64,000 bases of DNA, taken from NCBI GenBank assembly GCA_009602735.1, contig WELA01001462.1, positions 505,914 to 569,913 on the forward strand, read 5' to 3'. This document shows positions 1-11,481 of the stretch, piece by piece (within the stretch, counting starts at the first letter, position 1; every line of letters starts with the position of its first letter). The position numbers and the translations under genes are program-made. The notes under the pieces were generated by a model that ran no database searches, was not told the DNA's origin, and was given only the letters and a program-made list of their open reading frames with translations. The DNA comes from Mesotaenium endlicherianum (lineage: Eukaryota > Streptophyta > Zygnematophyceae > Zygnematales > Mesotaeniaceae).

Positions 1-1169
1 TTACTCTGGCGCTTGTGATTGAACTGCTGCTGATCCCAGGCGTCAGCATCCTGGATCAAGTCAACCAGCTTCTCATACTTTTTCTCAGCAACATGACCAG
101 AGACCTCGGATTTCAAGCCATACCTGAAGTATGCTATCCTATACCGTTCTGGCAAATCAGGCTGCTTCATCATGTTCTCTTGGAACTTTTGAGCAAACTC
201 AGCAACTGAAGTGGTCTGCTTCAGCGTCAGGGAGATCATCGCATAGATAGCTTTCTCCTGCTGGTTGATGACATCAAACTTCTCATGCAACTTCTCGACA
301 AACTCTACCCATGTTGGGTCACCGAGTTGCCGAGCCTTACGCTCTTCCGTCCAGTAAAGCCACCAGTCTGCGGCACTGCCTTTCAGTAGCGCACCGGTGT
401 GCCTGACCTTCTCGTAATCTTGCAGTTCTGGGTAGTTCTCCAGCCACTGCTCAACATCCGCGAGAAACTTGATCAGATAATATTTTCTGTTTCCCTCAGG
501 ATCATAGTCCTGAGGAGGTTTCGGCTTGGGCTTACTAGGCCCTCGGCCACCACCACTAGTGGTGTGAGACCCCAGTTGGTCTCTGTCCCGCAGTAGGGAC
601 ATTATGATTCTTTTGTCCTCCTGCTGGGACTGATACATGGTCGTCATTTGCGACTGCATCTGAACGAACAATGCTCCCAAGTCCACATTTTGGGGTGGTA
701 GATTAGCAAATGCAGCAGCAGCATTGGCATCTACTCGCTGAGTAGTGTCCTCAACAATCCCTCTTGCTCCTGCAGCAGCAATTCCTGCCGCATTCAGCCG
801 GTCACGTATTTGACCTAGGGGTACATTGAGTTGTACGGCAGGAGGTGGGTTCAGAACATTGGCCCTTGATGCCATAAGTTCTTCAACAGTGCGCTCGTCA
901 GCTGGCTGTCCTTCCCTCCTTTGTATATCTTCAGCGGCCTTTGCTACTTGTTCAGCTTCTAGTCTGGCTATCTCCTCCTCAGCTTGCTGAGCTGCGACTG
1001 AGGCAATAGCAGCTGCCTCATCTGCAGCCTCCCTAGCTGCAGTATCCGCTACTGCTTCCGAATAGGTACGGTTTCCCGCTACATGGCTTTCCGCCTGGTT
1101 TTCGACATTCTCGTTATCCTGGTTCTCCATGTCTCGGGAGTTGCTAGTTTGAGACCTTGTCCTTACCAT
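1..1169 (-). CDS. Gag of element A1 (partial, open to window edge)
   Basis: A reading frame starts at the ATG complementary to 1167-1169 and stays open for about 389 codons to the edge. It opens with MVRTRSQTSNS, then has an Ala/Glu-rich stretch, a Gly-Lys-Pro linker (GGGRGPSKPKPKPPQDY) and the capsid-like block WLENYPELQDYEKVRHTGA followed by LLKGSAADWWLYW, typical of the Ty3/gypsy retrotransposon gag domain. It would form the virus-like particle shell in the cytoplasm. The zinc knuckle expected further on lies off the window. The start is supported by the same MVRTRSQ/MIRTRSQ beginning in A2 and A3, about 20-40 bp inside the primer site. Of the four A copies this gag is the best preserved. 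Confidence 0.85.
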   Translation of the reverse strand, partial: MVRTRSQTSNSRDMENQDNENVENQAESHVAGNRTYSEAVADTAAREAADEAAAIASVAAQQAEEEIARLEAEQVAKAAEDIQRREGQPADERTVEELMASRANVLNPPPAVQLNVPLGQIRDRLNAAGIAAAGARGIVEDTTQRVDANAAAAFANLPPQNVDLGALFVQMQSQMTTMYQSQQEDKRIIMSLLRDRDQLGSHTTSGGGRGPSKPKPKPPQDYDPEGNRKYYLIKFLADVEQWLENYPELQDYEKVRHTGALLKGSAADWWLYWTEERKARQLGDPTWVEFVEKLHEKFDVINQQEKAIYAMISLTLKQTTSVAEFAQKFQENMMKQPDLPERYRIAYFRYGLKSEVSGHVAEKKYEKLVDLIQDADAWDQQQFNHKRQS

Positions 1170-1203
1170 ACAAAGAAGACTGTGATAACTGCTCCGATAC
1201 CAC

Positions 1204-1975
1204 TGAAATGAATCGACTTACCAAATAGGCGATTAACAATTAATAAAGATCTTTATATCAGCAAGTAATCTTTATGGTATTTTCCGTTAACTGGTTAAAC
1301 GGCAAAGGACAACACACTAGCAGTGAATAATACTCGTAAGTCAAATGCGAGTAAACTAGCATCAATAATGCAAATCAGTAAACTCATACATAAGCAAGGT
1401 TAGAAGACAGTGCGTATCAATGGCTTCTCGCCTTGGATTCAGATCTCTCTCAGTAAGCTGTACGAGAGAGTTGGCCTCGTTTCCGAATGCCGAACTCGAG
1501 AGCAATGCCTAGCGTATGTACATGGAATGAGTTTACTGTTCAACGGTCAGTGCGATGGCACCGCCTACCCGGGAGTTAACCACGTTGGTAGGACCTCGGT
1601 TAACCAAATCCGCCGCCATCTCCCATCATCCCGAATTGCCATCCATCATAGGGATGTCATTTGGCTATTCATCTAGCATATTGCACTTAGATGCATATCA
1701 AGGCAGTTCGCTGCTACCGAGTACGGAAGTCAGCTGGCTGTCAAAGAATGGGTCAGCAAGCTGACTTATATGGACTTCAGCTTGCTGCTTCCGGCTGAGT
1801 CATTAAACTGATAATTATGTAAAGTCCAGCAGACTGACTATTAAGTAAAGTTCAGCAAACTGACTATTAACTAAAGTCTAGCAAACTGACTAATAACTAA
1901 AGTTCAGCAGGCTGAACTTAATTAACTTTTATATTTAAATGAATATTATATCTACTAATATACTAATTCATTACA
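1204..1975 (-). repeat. 5' LTR of A1 (family A)
   Basis: In sense orientation it begins TGTAATTGAAT-like family ends (TGTAATGAAT in relatives) and finishes GTCGATTCATTTCA, i.e. TG..CA. It is 772 bp and directly abuts the primer site at 1191-1202. Homologous LTRs lie at 4930-5646, 25487-26205, 33636-34249, 48540-49346 and 51630-52348. Confidence 0.9.
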
Positions 1976-2030
1976 ACGGTTGCAGCACGTCGGCCGAGCC
2001 TGGAGTCCCATGCGCAACTATGGGTGCGGG

Positions 2031-3182
2031 CTACCTTGGAGGGAGGTGAGTCGACAGGCCCGTCGCCGGGTAAGTGGCTTCAAGGGGGCGGCGGTCGCCG
2101 GTTGTAGAGCGCGTGGGAGGCGACGTGGTGGATTGCAAACCGTCCTTACGGTTGTTTGCCTCGCAATATGGTGGACTGGCTGCCCGGTCACGGCTGCCGC
2201 AGTAGGGCGGCGTGACGGACCGGCCGCGACTGTCGCAAGAAGGCGGCGTGACGGACCGGCCGTGTTGCGGCGAGGGCGTGAGGCTGCGCTCTCTGCGCAG
2301 AGTGCGCCGGAGCTGCGGCGGGGTGACAGCTTGTAGCTTGCCGCAAAGACCGCGGCCTGGCTCCGGACGTAGGACCGAGCGCACGATAGGCACGGCAGAC
2401 ATCGCAATGCCGTGTGCACACCACGTGGGCCGCCTGAGCGCCAGTGCCGGAGGTAGCGGAGATAGCGGCAAGGAACCTACGGGAGCCGGACCGGACATCA
2501 CCGGTACCTCCGTCGTACAGCAGATGCGTGAGGTTGTGATAGCTGGCATCGGTGGAGCAGTAATGCTTGGGCAGGCACAACGATAGGCCACGCCGGACCG
2601 GGTGAACGCGGGCTGGCTCAACCCAGGCGGGCCGGCGGATGAAGGACGACCAAACCCTGGCAGGCCAGCAGGCCTGTCAAAGCTTGGGGGCCCTGTCAGC
2701 GTGCTGATGCCTGGGGGTCCTGTGGGCCTGCGGCGGACGCGAGCAACGGCCGCGACGGACCGGGCCTGTGACCCGGTTGGCTCCTCGCAGGACTCCTCTG
2801 GCGCGCGCTTGTACAACTTGTCATCTGTCAGCGGGTCGTAGGCAGCCTGGCGCATGGCCTCCTCCTCCAAAGCGGTCGTGCATCGGTTAGAGTCGTCTGT
2901 GTGCATCAACAACAAAGATGGCTCGGACGCCATCTGAAACTGCAGGGCCACTTTGACTGGAACCTCCTGTTGCAGGCGGACGTTGGACGGGGCGTCGGGC
3001 GAGCGAGCCCTCTCGCGCGGAGGCGGCGTCGGGGCGGGCGGTAGGCCCGTGCCTGCAGCAGCGACGAGGAGCTCTTGGGCCCTAGCGACTGCGGCCACTG
3101 TTGTGGCAGCGGCGTTGGCAGCGGCGATTGCTGCTGCTATAATCTGGCGCATCATGGCGTGCTGTGCTGCGCAAATGCGCAC
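2031..3182 (-). CDS. Low-complexity Ala/Pro/Arg-rich reading frame of segment G
   Basis: This is a 383-codon open frame with no recognised domain. It opens with an Ala-rich helical stretch, then a Pro-rich stretch (GTGLPPAPTPPP), a Gly/Pro repeat zone (GPPG, RPAGLPGFGRP) and, near the C-terminus, repeats of the form RSVTPPxCxSR. High GC and few stop codons on several frames mean the length alone is weak evidence for a gene. It lies downstream of the protease-like part on the same strand, so it could be the tail of the same polyprotein. No function is proposed. Confidence 0.25.
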   Translation of the reverse strand: MRICAAQHAMMRQIIAAAIAAANAAATTVAAVARAQELLVAAAGTGLPPAPTPPPRERARSPDAPSNVRLQQEVPVKVALQFQMASEPSLLLMHTDDSNRCTTALEEEAMRQAAYDPLTDDKLYKRAPEESCEEPTGSQARSVAAVARVRRRPTGPPGISTLTGPPSFDRPAGLPGFGRPSSAGPPGLSQPAFTRSGVAYRCACPSITAPPMPAITTSRICCTTEVPVMSGPAPVGSLPLSPLPPALALRRPTWCAHGIAMSAVPIVRSVLRPEPGRGLCGKLQAVTPPQLRRTLRRERSLTPSPQHGRSVTPPSCDSRGRSVTPPYCGSRDRAASPPYCEANNRKDGLQSTTSPPTRSTTGDRRPLEATYPATGLSTHLPPR

Positions 3183-3520
3183 AAAATCTTAGGCCTGCGC
3201 TGTCAGCAACTCTGCCTGCTGTTGTGGAGAGAGGTGGAGCGTTGCGCTCGGTAACTCCGGCTCCTCGTCTTGGGGCTGGAGGAGGTCGGCTCCGACGAAA
3301 ACGTCGTCCTCTTTGGAGCCGCCCTTGCGCGTCTGGGTGCGCCGAGCACGTCATCATCGTCGCCAAACGCCATGAAGCCAAGGGCTGCTGACGTGGGTTG
3401 CCGATCCAAGATGTCCAGCGGCAATGAGGCCGTGCGCTTTCCTCTTGTGCGCTTGTTGGGCCAATAGTGTGCGTGCTCCGTCCAATTATCCACCGCAATA
3501 GGGAAGAGCACGTCTTGCCC

Positions 3521-3952
3521 TTAGAGGACAAAGAAGGTGTCAGAGCGCGTCACAAGCGCGTGACCATGGATCGTCGTCTCATCCTTGGTCCCGAGCCAAA
3601 AGGTGAAGACGAGCGCCAGCCCTGTGCGCCCCGTCACAGACTCGGATGTACCAGCCATAGTGTTGATCCGCATGGGCAAATCCTCCAGGTCGGCTGAGGA
3701 GAGGCCCAGTAGCCGGAGATGGCGGTGACTGATTAGAATTGGTTGTGCGCCGGTGTCAAACATAATGCGCTGAGGGGCTCGCTTGTTGACCACCACGATC
3801 CCTTGCGTGTTATCCAAAAATGCAGCGTTAGGGATGCTGATCAACCTGCGCTCGTGCGGGGGTCGGGCAGGAGCTGAGAGCATCGCCGTAGAAGCTCCTG
3901 CTGTCGGCCTATCCGTGCCCGTGCGGGAACCAAGAGCGCGTGAACGGAGCAT
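3521..3952 (-). pseudogene. Retropepsin-like (aspartic protease) domain of segment G
   Basis: The frame contains RIMFDTGAQPILIS, the D-T/S-G-A active-site signature of retroviral-type aspartic proteases, followed by hydrophobic strands (LALVFTFWLG, HALVTRSDTFFVL) with the spacing of such a domain. In retroelements this enzyme cuts the Gag-Pol polyprotein; single-domain versions have also been taken over by host genes. Codon use is strongly GC-ending, unlike families A, B and C. No polymerase is nearby. I treat it as part of an old virus-like element; a domesticated host protease is the alternative. Confidence 0.5.
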
Positions 3953-4221
3953 CAGCTACGCGGCTGGCCGGGTCGCCCCCAACGTCACGCCGAGCTCAGC
4001 GAAGGACACCGCCCGCATGCGATGCAGTGCAAGCGATAGCACCTCGGCGCTGAGATGCACCGTCATCATCGGAGAGGCGAGTGCGTGCAGTGCTGGCGCG
4101 ACTGGCGCTTTCGGCGGGTCCAGGACGCGAAAGGAGCGAGGCAGACGCGGGGCTTCCTCCGTACCCCGTCCCTGGTCGAGACCGTCGTGCTTGGGTGCGA
4201 CTGCTGCTCGTCGAGCAGCCG

Positions 4222-4724
4222 TGTAGTGATTTGAGTTACTATATATTAGTTTGCATATATTTTAATGTTTTCAAATATATTTGGAGTAGTATTGTGTGGA
4301 GTCAAGTGTGAATGGGTACTCTAGTAACTTGGTTCATGTCCTTTGAACCTTCCAAGGCATTTTCGAAGTTAGAGGAAAGACCTAGAAGAACTCCATGTGG
4401 CAAAAGTCAAATGTGCCATTTTTAGGTCAAAAGGACATGTGTACATTATTCTAGAAAGAGGTGGCAAGTTTTGGGATGTGTTGGGTGCCAACACATCAAC
4501 ATACACTTTCCTAGAAATTACTTATGTAGCAAGTATATAAACAAGAGCTAGAACATAGAAAGACATTCCAAAATCACTCTTGTACTTGCCAAAATCCAGA
4601 AATATATTAACTTTCAAGAAGCCATCTCTCTTTCAAGAAGCTACCACTTGTGTTCAAAGATCCTTGTCTTGAATAGATAAACTATTCTGTTTTACTAAGT
4701 AATTTATCTACCTGTTTCACTACA
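4222..4724 (+). repeat. Solo LTR, family C
   Basis: A 503-bp LTR beginning TGTAGTGATTTGAG and ending CACTACA is flanked by a perfect 5-bp target duplication AGCCG (4217-4221 and 4725-4729). GC-rich segment G continues on both sides. It matches the LTRs of C1 and C2. No internal sequence is present, so it is a solo LTR left by recombination between two LTRs. A TATA-like TATATAAA lies in its second half, as in C1. Confidence 0.95.
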
Positions 4725-4929
4725 AGCCGCCACGAGCGTGCGCTCGCGGGACGCCCCGTGAATTGCCGGACCGCTGCCAAGTGGCCGTGTCCGTGCGCAG
4801 CAAACTAGGGCCTCGGACGGCGCCGCTGTCGTCCTGAGTGCAACTGGCGCCGCTGCGGGCGAAGCTGCCGGTTCAGACTCTGAAGGCTGCTCTGGTGCCC
4901 TGTCAAAAGTTGTAATCCAGAAATTGCAA

Positions 4930-5646
4930 TGTAATGAATCGGTATATTGTTTGATATGATATTCATACAAGTATATTAGTTAATCAAGTTCAACCTGCTG
5001 AACTTCAGTCAAGATTAAGTCTGCTGGAATTTTAGTATTAAGCAGTTTAATGACTCAACCGAGAGCAGCAGCTTTAAGTCAACTTAGGTTAGCTTGCCGA
5101 CACATTCTTTGACAGGCAGCTGACTTCCGTATGCGGTAGCAGCAAACTGCCTAGTCATGCACGTAAGTGTGATATGCTAGATGAATGACCAGATGACATC
5201 CTTAGGATGGATGGCGATTTGGGATGGTGGGAGATGGCTGTGGATTTGGTTGGCCGAGGTCCTACTGACGTGGTTAGCTCCCGGGTAGGCGGTGCCATCG
5301 CACTTGCCGTTGAACAGTACACTCATTCCATATACATAGAGAAGGTATTGCTTTTGAGTTTGGCATTCGAAAACAAGGCCAACTCTCTGTACAGATTTTT
5401 GAGAGAACATGTGAATCCAAGGCTGCAAGTCGTTACACGAACTGCTTACTAACCTTGCTTATGTATGAGTTACTGATGGCATGATTGATGCACGTTACTT
5501 GCATTTGACTTATAAGTATTGTTTATCGCTAGTTGTATTGTCTTTTACTGTTTAATCGGTTAACAAAATTTGCCATGAAGATTACTTGCTGATATAAAGA
5601 TCTTTTAATTATTGTTAATCACCTATTAGTAAGTCGATTCATTTGA
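4930..5646 (+). repeat. 5' LTR of A2 (family A)
   Basis: 717 bp, starting TGTAATGAATCGG and ending GTCGATTCATTTGA, followed by the primer site TGGTATCAAAGC at 5648-5659 and by the gag start at about 5682. It aligns along its length with the minus-strand A LTRs elsewhere in the window. Confidence 0.88.
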
Positions 5647-5849
5647 GTGGTATCAAAGCTGGTTATTGCAGTCTTCTTGTATGGTAAGGACAAGGTCTCA
5701 AGCTAATCTCTCTTGGGAAATGGAGAGTGAGAACAATGATAACATTGAAGAGGGAGAAGGCAAAAGTCGAGTCTTTGGACCCCGCACTTAATTGCAAACG
5801 CTGTATGATGCAGGAAATAGAGAAGCTGCAAAGGAAGCAGCAGCTCTTG

Positions 5850-6760
5850 TGAAATGAATCTTGCTTATTCACAATAAATAAGTATATGAGATCAGAGATA
5901 GGTGGAAGCGTGTGAAATCAGAGAGCGATCTTTGCCCTTATATTGAATTCCGTTTACTCATCTATAACCCTTGACTCACTTACCGTAGTGTGCCACAGTT
6001 GCACACTAATACAAGGCACAAGAAAGAGGCGAGCTTGAGGATTAGAGTTTCTCCTTTAGAAACTCATGGCCTCTTGCCTACCAGGCAAACAAGCATGCAT
6101 GAGCACATACACAACATCAGGGGATTGAATATCAAAGGCGCTCTCATTCAGATGACCATAAAGTAGCTAAAACACATCCCACTGACTTAGGTGCAAAACC
6201 ATGGAATCTGTCCGTTGTGTGACCCCGAAATGACTGAGGGCATAACTCTGTTTATACTACTTCAGATTGAGCAAGCTTAACAACAACGGATGCATCTTGA
6301 GGAGACCTTTCCAGAAAGTTCTAGTTCGCTCCATTTGGAGCGCAGACGAAGCAGCCATGTCAATTTCTGTGAAGGCTGGTCATTAGAACAAACCCAAAAG
6401 TGCACACCTGACTTGCAAGTAGAAATCCGACTGTAACGCCTACTGTCCAGAATGAGGGACCACGAGACCCCAACCTGCTATGTACCTAGTGACCACGTGG
6501 TTGACCACGGCGCAAGGTGCGCCGTTTCGTGGGAAACCCGTTTAGCTGGGACCCATGGATCTAGGTATAACGACCATATTAATTAGTCGGTTGACTGAAG
6601 TCCTAACTGTTCAATTGACTAACGACGGCCCCGCCTACCCAGAAGTTAAATCACACTGGTAGGACATCGGTTCACCGAATCTTAGTCGACCTCCCGACTT
6701 TCAATAAACTACGGTCACATGTGCCAATCTACAAATAATAATCTAAATCGATTCATTACA
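5850..6760 (-). repeat. 3' LTR of D1
   Basis: 911 bp; in sense it begins TGTAATGAATCGATTTAG and ends GCAAGATTCATTTCA. It aligns with 10313-11481, including the conserved segment with TGCGCCGTTTCGTGGG. Confidence 0.8.
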
Positions 6761-9700
6761 ATCTCCCCAAGTCAAATTGTTGTCGCCTCGACAACACTCA
6801 GCATACAATTCATTGATTTAATAATACACTTCAGTCAATTAGGGGAAGCAAAGCAAGCAAACAAAACATGAGCGTAATATATTCACCTACCCAATGCAAG
6901 TAAATAATTAATCACAGCAAACTGTTATACAAGCAACCATCTCACTTCACAATCAATAATTGAAGACATGCATGGACTTACCCCTACTCACAGTAATCCT
7001 TCCAGTTGAAAGACACCATAGCGCAGCTCACACCATGCAAACCACACCCAAATTGAACAGCCTCCTTTCGAGGTCAAACAATGAAAGAATGTTATTCAAG
7101 CTTAGCTTATTAAACTAAGCCTTTTCTCCTTCTCTTGGTCTTCAACTCCTGCCGTGCTCACACCTTGAAAGCTCCCCACAAGCAATTTCTTGTGACTTAG
7201 ATACCTGCTCAAAATTCAGCGAACTGAAGAAAAAGAGAGACCAACTAGTTTGATGGCATTGAATGCCCTTACAAGATGAGTAGCATCAGGTTAATGAGAC
7301 CAAGAAAAAGTCAAATTTTAACCATATTCATAGAACACACTAAGTTCAAAGAAACATATGGTTTTGAGCAATATGCTGGTCACCTCAAGCAGTTCCCTGA
7401 TGTGCCATGCATCATTGCTACCCAATCCAACTTATGGCAATGTACTTACTTAGTTAGTACGTACACTTGCTCCAGCAGTGTACTGCAACTCACAATTTAC
7501 ACCAATCAGTCACTAATGCTCCTGATAATAGTGCAGTACATACATAGGATGTGGCAGTGTATGACTCAGTTAGTACATACACTTGCTCTTGAGTATGCAG
7601 GTAAGCACAGCTTACTGAATACTCCTAATACACATCCCATCCCTTTCCCCAACTCGAATAGCTGTCGACTCGACAGCTCTAACCACATAAGAACACCAAG
7701 AAGTGCCTACAACTCCGCATCAAAAGAACCACACAGAGTGACAGTCACAGAGGATTGCGGCGAAACGAGTGGGTGGAGAAGAATCAACAAAGGAAAACCA
7801 AGAGAGGACACAGAGTGCAAACATCCAAGTAAGCCAAAAAGAAAGTCCTTCCCCCTCCAAAAAAACAGTCCATTCTTAAGGATTAGAGCAAGCCCAGAGT
7901 GGCATAGGGAAGAGTGTACTGCCATTCAGACCCTCTCACCATAAAGCTCTATCCATGAATAACCCAAACTGAAGCCAGCGTTTTACACCCCTCCATTAAG
8001 GAGTGTAGATAGCTTGCTATGAGATAAAAACAACCGGCCCCATTAGCAAGTTCCTCCAATACCAAAGAGTAGCCCAGTTAGTGAGAGTCAGCAATCCAAG
8101 TGAAAGGGGAACAGAGACAACCAACTGTATCATAGTTCTGATGTTTCAGGATACTCCCTCCTTCAGGCCTTACTACCTGAAGTTGCCCAAAGGACAGGTG
8201 GGGAAGCGTCACGTGGCAGCGTCCAGCATGCCAACTCCTTGGCCTCTCTCGACCTGTATGTCACCATTGCTTCACACTCTGCTTGCTGGTCTCAGTCTGT
8301 CAAACAGACAACAAGCAAGTGTGTAAGTTGCCTTCCATGAGCCTAGCTGCGCGTGGTAAACACCACACCCTAGCTGCATCATTCTACTCAATTTCTGATG
8401 ACTCCATCTTACATAGTTTCCGGGAGGGCGAGGCAAACATTGTGATCACATAAACTCAACCAATGACAATGGGCAAACTCAGTATAGCTCAAAACTGAGT
8501 TCTTGTCTGGAGGCACATACATGGCACCTATTCCAATTGCAGCAAGCACTTAGCAAGCCAATAACAACAGCGTGCATAATTCATTGGTAAGACTTTCGCC
8601 CTATAACCCCAAGCTAGCAAGAAGAATGTTTGTGCATCAGACTGAATAAGATCATTCAAGCTATGCATTGCGAGAACGTCTATAATGTCGATGGTCTCTT
8701 CTGTCTCTACTTAGGTGTGCATAGTGAATCTATTACGGCACGGCCCACTTTACACCTGCTCTACGGTATTCTAACGGCGATCCACTACTTCTAGCACCCG
8801 GGATGCAAATTCCATGCACCTGACGCATATATCAATGCACCTTGCATGCTACCTAGCAAGCGCCTCTAGCAAACTCAATTAGCTGCGAGGCCGGCAGAAA
8901 CTTAGCACACTGCTAATTTGCCCAGATCGTCCCTATGACAAAGGTACATACCTCCTTACACTTGACCAAGTGTACAGGTGGCATCCAAGAACATATAGCC
9001 AACTGGACCTAAGGCAAGTAGTCAAACCCCCTCTAGTATCCACGTTGACTTCGCATACAGCAGTCAACACATCGTACAGACCCAAGTCTTGATATGTTGA
9101 ACGATCTGAATCCCTCGCTGGCTCCAACAAGCCATAATCCCATAATAAGATATGCCAAGCACCAAGCATGGCAACACCCAGAGCTCATTCAACTCAAGCA
9201 CTCAAAGTACTCATTGACCGCGGCTGCTCTCGAACACTTAACGTTTAATAAGCCATGCAACATAAAAAAAAAGAGTCAAAAGAAAGCCCTTGCGTTTATA
9301 AACCCAAGCCCTTAACCCCTTTAACCACATTAGGTCAAATAATCCAGCAGAGTAACTTAACCTCATTCAGCAATCACATAAGACCCATATCCATAAACTT
9401 CAGCACATTGACTAAACCCATGTTAAGCTTAAACCCCAAGCTTCTACGATCCTATCAAGTACCACAAAAGCACCGTCTCACACACAGTATTCAAGCACAA
9501 GGCACATACCCTAAACCCTCCAAGAACATATCAATGTGGCAAATGAAAGAAGCACACAATGTCACAACCACGGTTGGGAGTAGGGGGTATCTGTGGGATG
9601 CCATTGTTGCTGCCGAAGCCTCTTCACATAGAAGTTGCAGCATGCTGAAGCTTGTGGACGACGTAGTGCACTTGGACCGTGGCGAGGATAATCTGTTGTC

Positions 9701-10312
9701 AATCCATACTTGGAAACTTAAGTTAGTAAATCATGTGTGCACGTACTGTCTCAGTTTCTCAGCACATGCAGCCACACTCAAGCTCCCTCATTCTAACTAC
9801 CACACATATAATGAGAGAGAAACGTCTTATACAAAGCAACAAGATTAACCCCTAAGGGATAGCGCAACGGACTAACAAGTCCTCAAGCACAGCTGGAGTA
9901 CACGTCCCTCTCTATACCAGCCGTGGATTGCATATAACAACACACAACGACTATGATCAAGTGAGGTAAATGAGTCATATCCAGCTTGCTAGGATGCAAC
10001 TCCCTTGAGGCTGCCCTTGATGCTTGCAGACACCTCTTCCATCAAGCCTCCACTTTAGGCTTCTCATTGCGTGGATCTGTACACAAGAGGCTAGGAAAGT
10101 CAAGTTAGTATGCCGCATAATACATTGGCCCAAGAGACACACTAGGTGAGCAAGTGGAAGGATCCTGGATAGGATGTGCAATGCTCTACGTCATACACCT
10201 CCCAAGCTCCACCTAGACTCAGCATACCAGACAAGAAAGCCTCACACAATTACCTCATGAGACAAAAAAGACAACCACGGACATTCAAGAAAGGACTTGG
10301 CTCCGATACTAC
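6761..10312 (-). other. Internal region of D1, no recognisable coding
   Basis: No retroelement domain can be found on either strand. The longest open stretches lie antisense to the element (7276-7944 and 9255-9848 on the plus strand); their composition is Ser/Thr/His/Asn-rich with no family resemblance, and I regard them as chance frames. The primer site is at 10299-10311 and the purine tract is next to 6761. This is what a large retrotransposon derivative looks like. Confidence 0.6.
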
Positions 10313-11481
10313 TGAATCGAATCTTGCTTATTCAAGATAAATATATTTCATTTAAGATCAGAGATAGGTGGAAGCATGTGAAACCAAGGAGCAATCTTCG
10401 CCCTTATAATGAATTCCGTTTACTCATCCATAACCCTTGACTCACTTATCGTAGTGTGCCATAGTTGCACACTAATACAAGGCACAAGAAAGAGGCGAGC
10501 TTGAAGATAAGAGTTTCTCCTTTAGAAACTCATGGCCTCTTGCCTACCAAGCAAACAAGCATGTACAAGCTCATACACAACATCAAGGGACTGAATAGCA
10601 AAGGCGCTCTCATTCAGATGACCATAAAGTAGCTAAAACACATCCCACTAACTTAGGTGCAAAACCATGGAATCTGTCCGTTGTGTGACCCCGAAATGTC
10701 TGAGGGCATAAATCTGTTATACTACTTCAGGGTGAGCAAACTTAACAACAACGGATGCATCTTGAGGAGACCTTTCCAAAAAGTTCTAGTTCGCTCCATT
10801 TGGAGCGCAGACGAAGTAGCCATGTCAATTTTCGTGAAGGTTGGTCATTAGAACGAACCCAAAAGTGCACACATGACTTGCAAGTAGAAATCCGACTGTA
10901 AAGCCTACTGTCCAGAATGAGGGACCACAAGATCCCAACCTGCTATGTACCTAGTGACCTCTTGGTTGACCACGGTGCAAGGTGCGCCGTTTCGTGGGAA
11001 ACCCGTTTAGCTGGGACCTATGGATCTAGGTATAACGACCATATTAATTGGTTGGTTGACTGAAGTCCTAACTGTTCAGTTGACTGACGACGGCTCGGCC
11101 TACCCAGGAATTAACCACACTGGTAGGACATCGGTTCACCAAATCTCAATCGACCTCACGACTTTCAGTACACTACGGTCACATGTGCTAATCTACAAAT
11201 AATCATTTAAATGAATATATCTATCCTCAGCGTACTGAAGGTAAGTATACTGACTAATATTAAACGAGCTTATATGTAACTGATATATAAATCTCAGCAA
11301 ACTTCACTATGATACAAAAGTCATCCTGCTGACCTTTTTGACAAAGTAAGTGAAATCGCATTACATCGACATACATTCATTTAGATGAACTCGCACATGT
11401 GAGTATATTGACATAATACTTAATTAGTGTTGTATTCATATATGCAATTGATTAAATAAATTAATGAACTGATTCATTACA
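10313..11481 (-). repeat. 5' LTR of D1
   Basis: 1169 bp, abutting the primer site at 10299-10311. It shares most of its length with the left LTR but is about 260 bp longer. The last bases, GATTCATTACA, are the family A/D end. Confidence 0.8.

Larger units (their letters stand above)
1..1975 (-). mobile_element. A1: 5' end of a Ty3/gypsy chromovirus, family A (runs off left edge)
   Basis: Reading leftwards, the window shows a 5' LTR (1204-1975), a primer site (1191-1202) complementary to initiator-Met tRNA, and a gag reading frame that stays open to base 1. The rest of the element lies outside the window. Three other copies here (A2, A3, A4) share the LTR ends and gag, and A3 and A4 carry a chromodomain after integrase, which places the family among chromoviruses. 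What is visible of A1 looks whole. The five bases next to the LTR (1976-1980, ACGGT) would be one target duplication; its partner is off the window. Confidence 0.9.
1976..4929 (-). other. G: GC-rich segment with lone retropepsin-like frame, in pieces
   Basis: This segment is clearly richer in G+C than everything around it, and the contrast is sharp at both ends. Reading on the minus strand it holds an Ala/Ser/Pro-rich start (about 4900-4000), an aspartic-protease-like part (3521-3952), and a long Ala/Pro/Arg-rich frame (2031-3182). No reverse transcriptase, integrase or LTR belonging to it is visible. A 36-bp tandem repeat at about 2206-2280 encodes the RSVTPP repeats. It is the target DNA into which A1, A2 and a solo C LTR went, so it predates them. 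It may be a fragment of an old retroelement or of a lineage-specific repeat gene; it is broken in several places. Confidence 0.5.
5850..11481 (-). mobile_element. D1: non-autonomous LTR retrotransposon (LARD-like), related to family A
   Basis: Two related LTRs (5850-6760 and 10313-11481) bracket 3.55 kb with no detectable gag, protease, reverse transcriptase or integrase. A primer site TAGTATCGGAGCC (sense) abuts the right LTR at 10299-10311, and a purine-rich tract (GGGGAGAT) abuts the left LTR. Flanks TCTTG (5845-5849) and TTTTG (11482-11486) look like a target duplication with one mismatch. A2 gag resumes on the far side. Its LTR ends (TGTAATGAATC...GATTCATTTCA) and the 16-nt pre-tract motif GTGTTGTCGAGGCGAC are shared with family A, so it was probably mobilised by A proteins. 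It is old; the two LTRs differ in length and sequence. Confidence 0.8.

Noticed and set aside
7276-7944. 222-codon plus-strand frame in D1
   Set aside because: Antisense to the element, no domain, composition like chance in AT-balanced DNA.
9255-9848. 197-codon plus-strand frame in D1
   Set aside because: Same reasons; starts in a poly-A-like run and has no recognisable motif.
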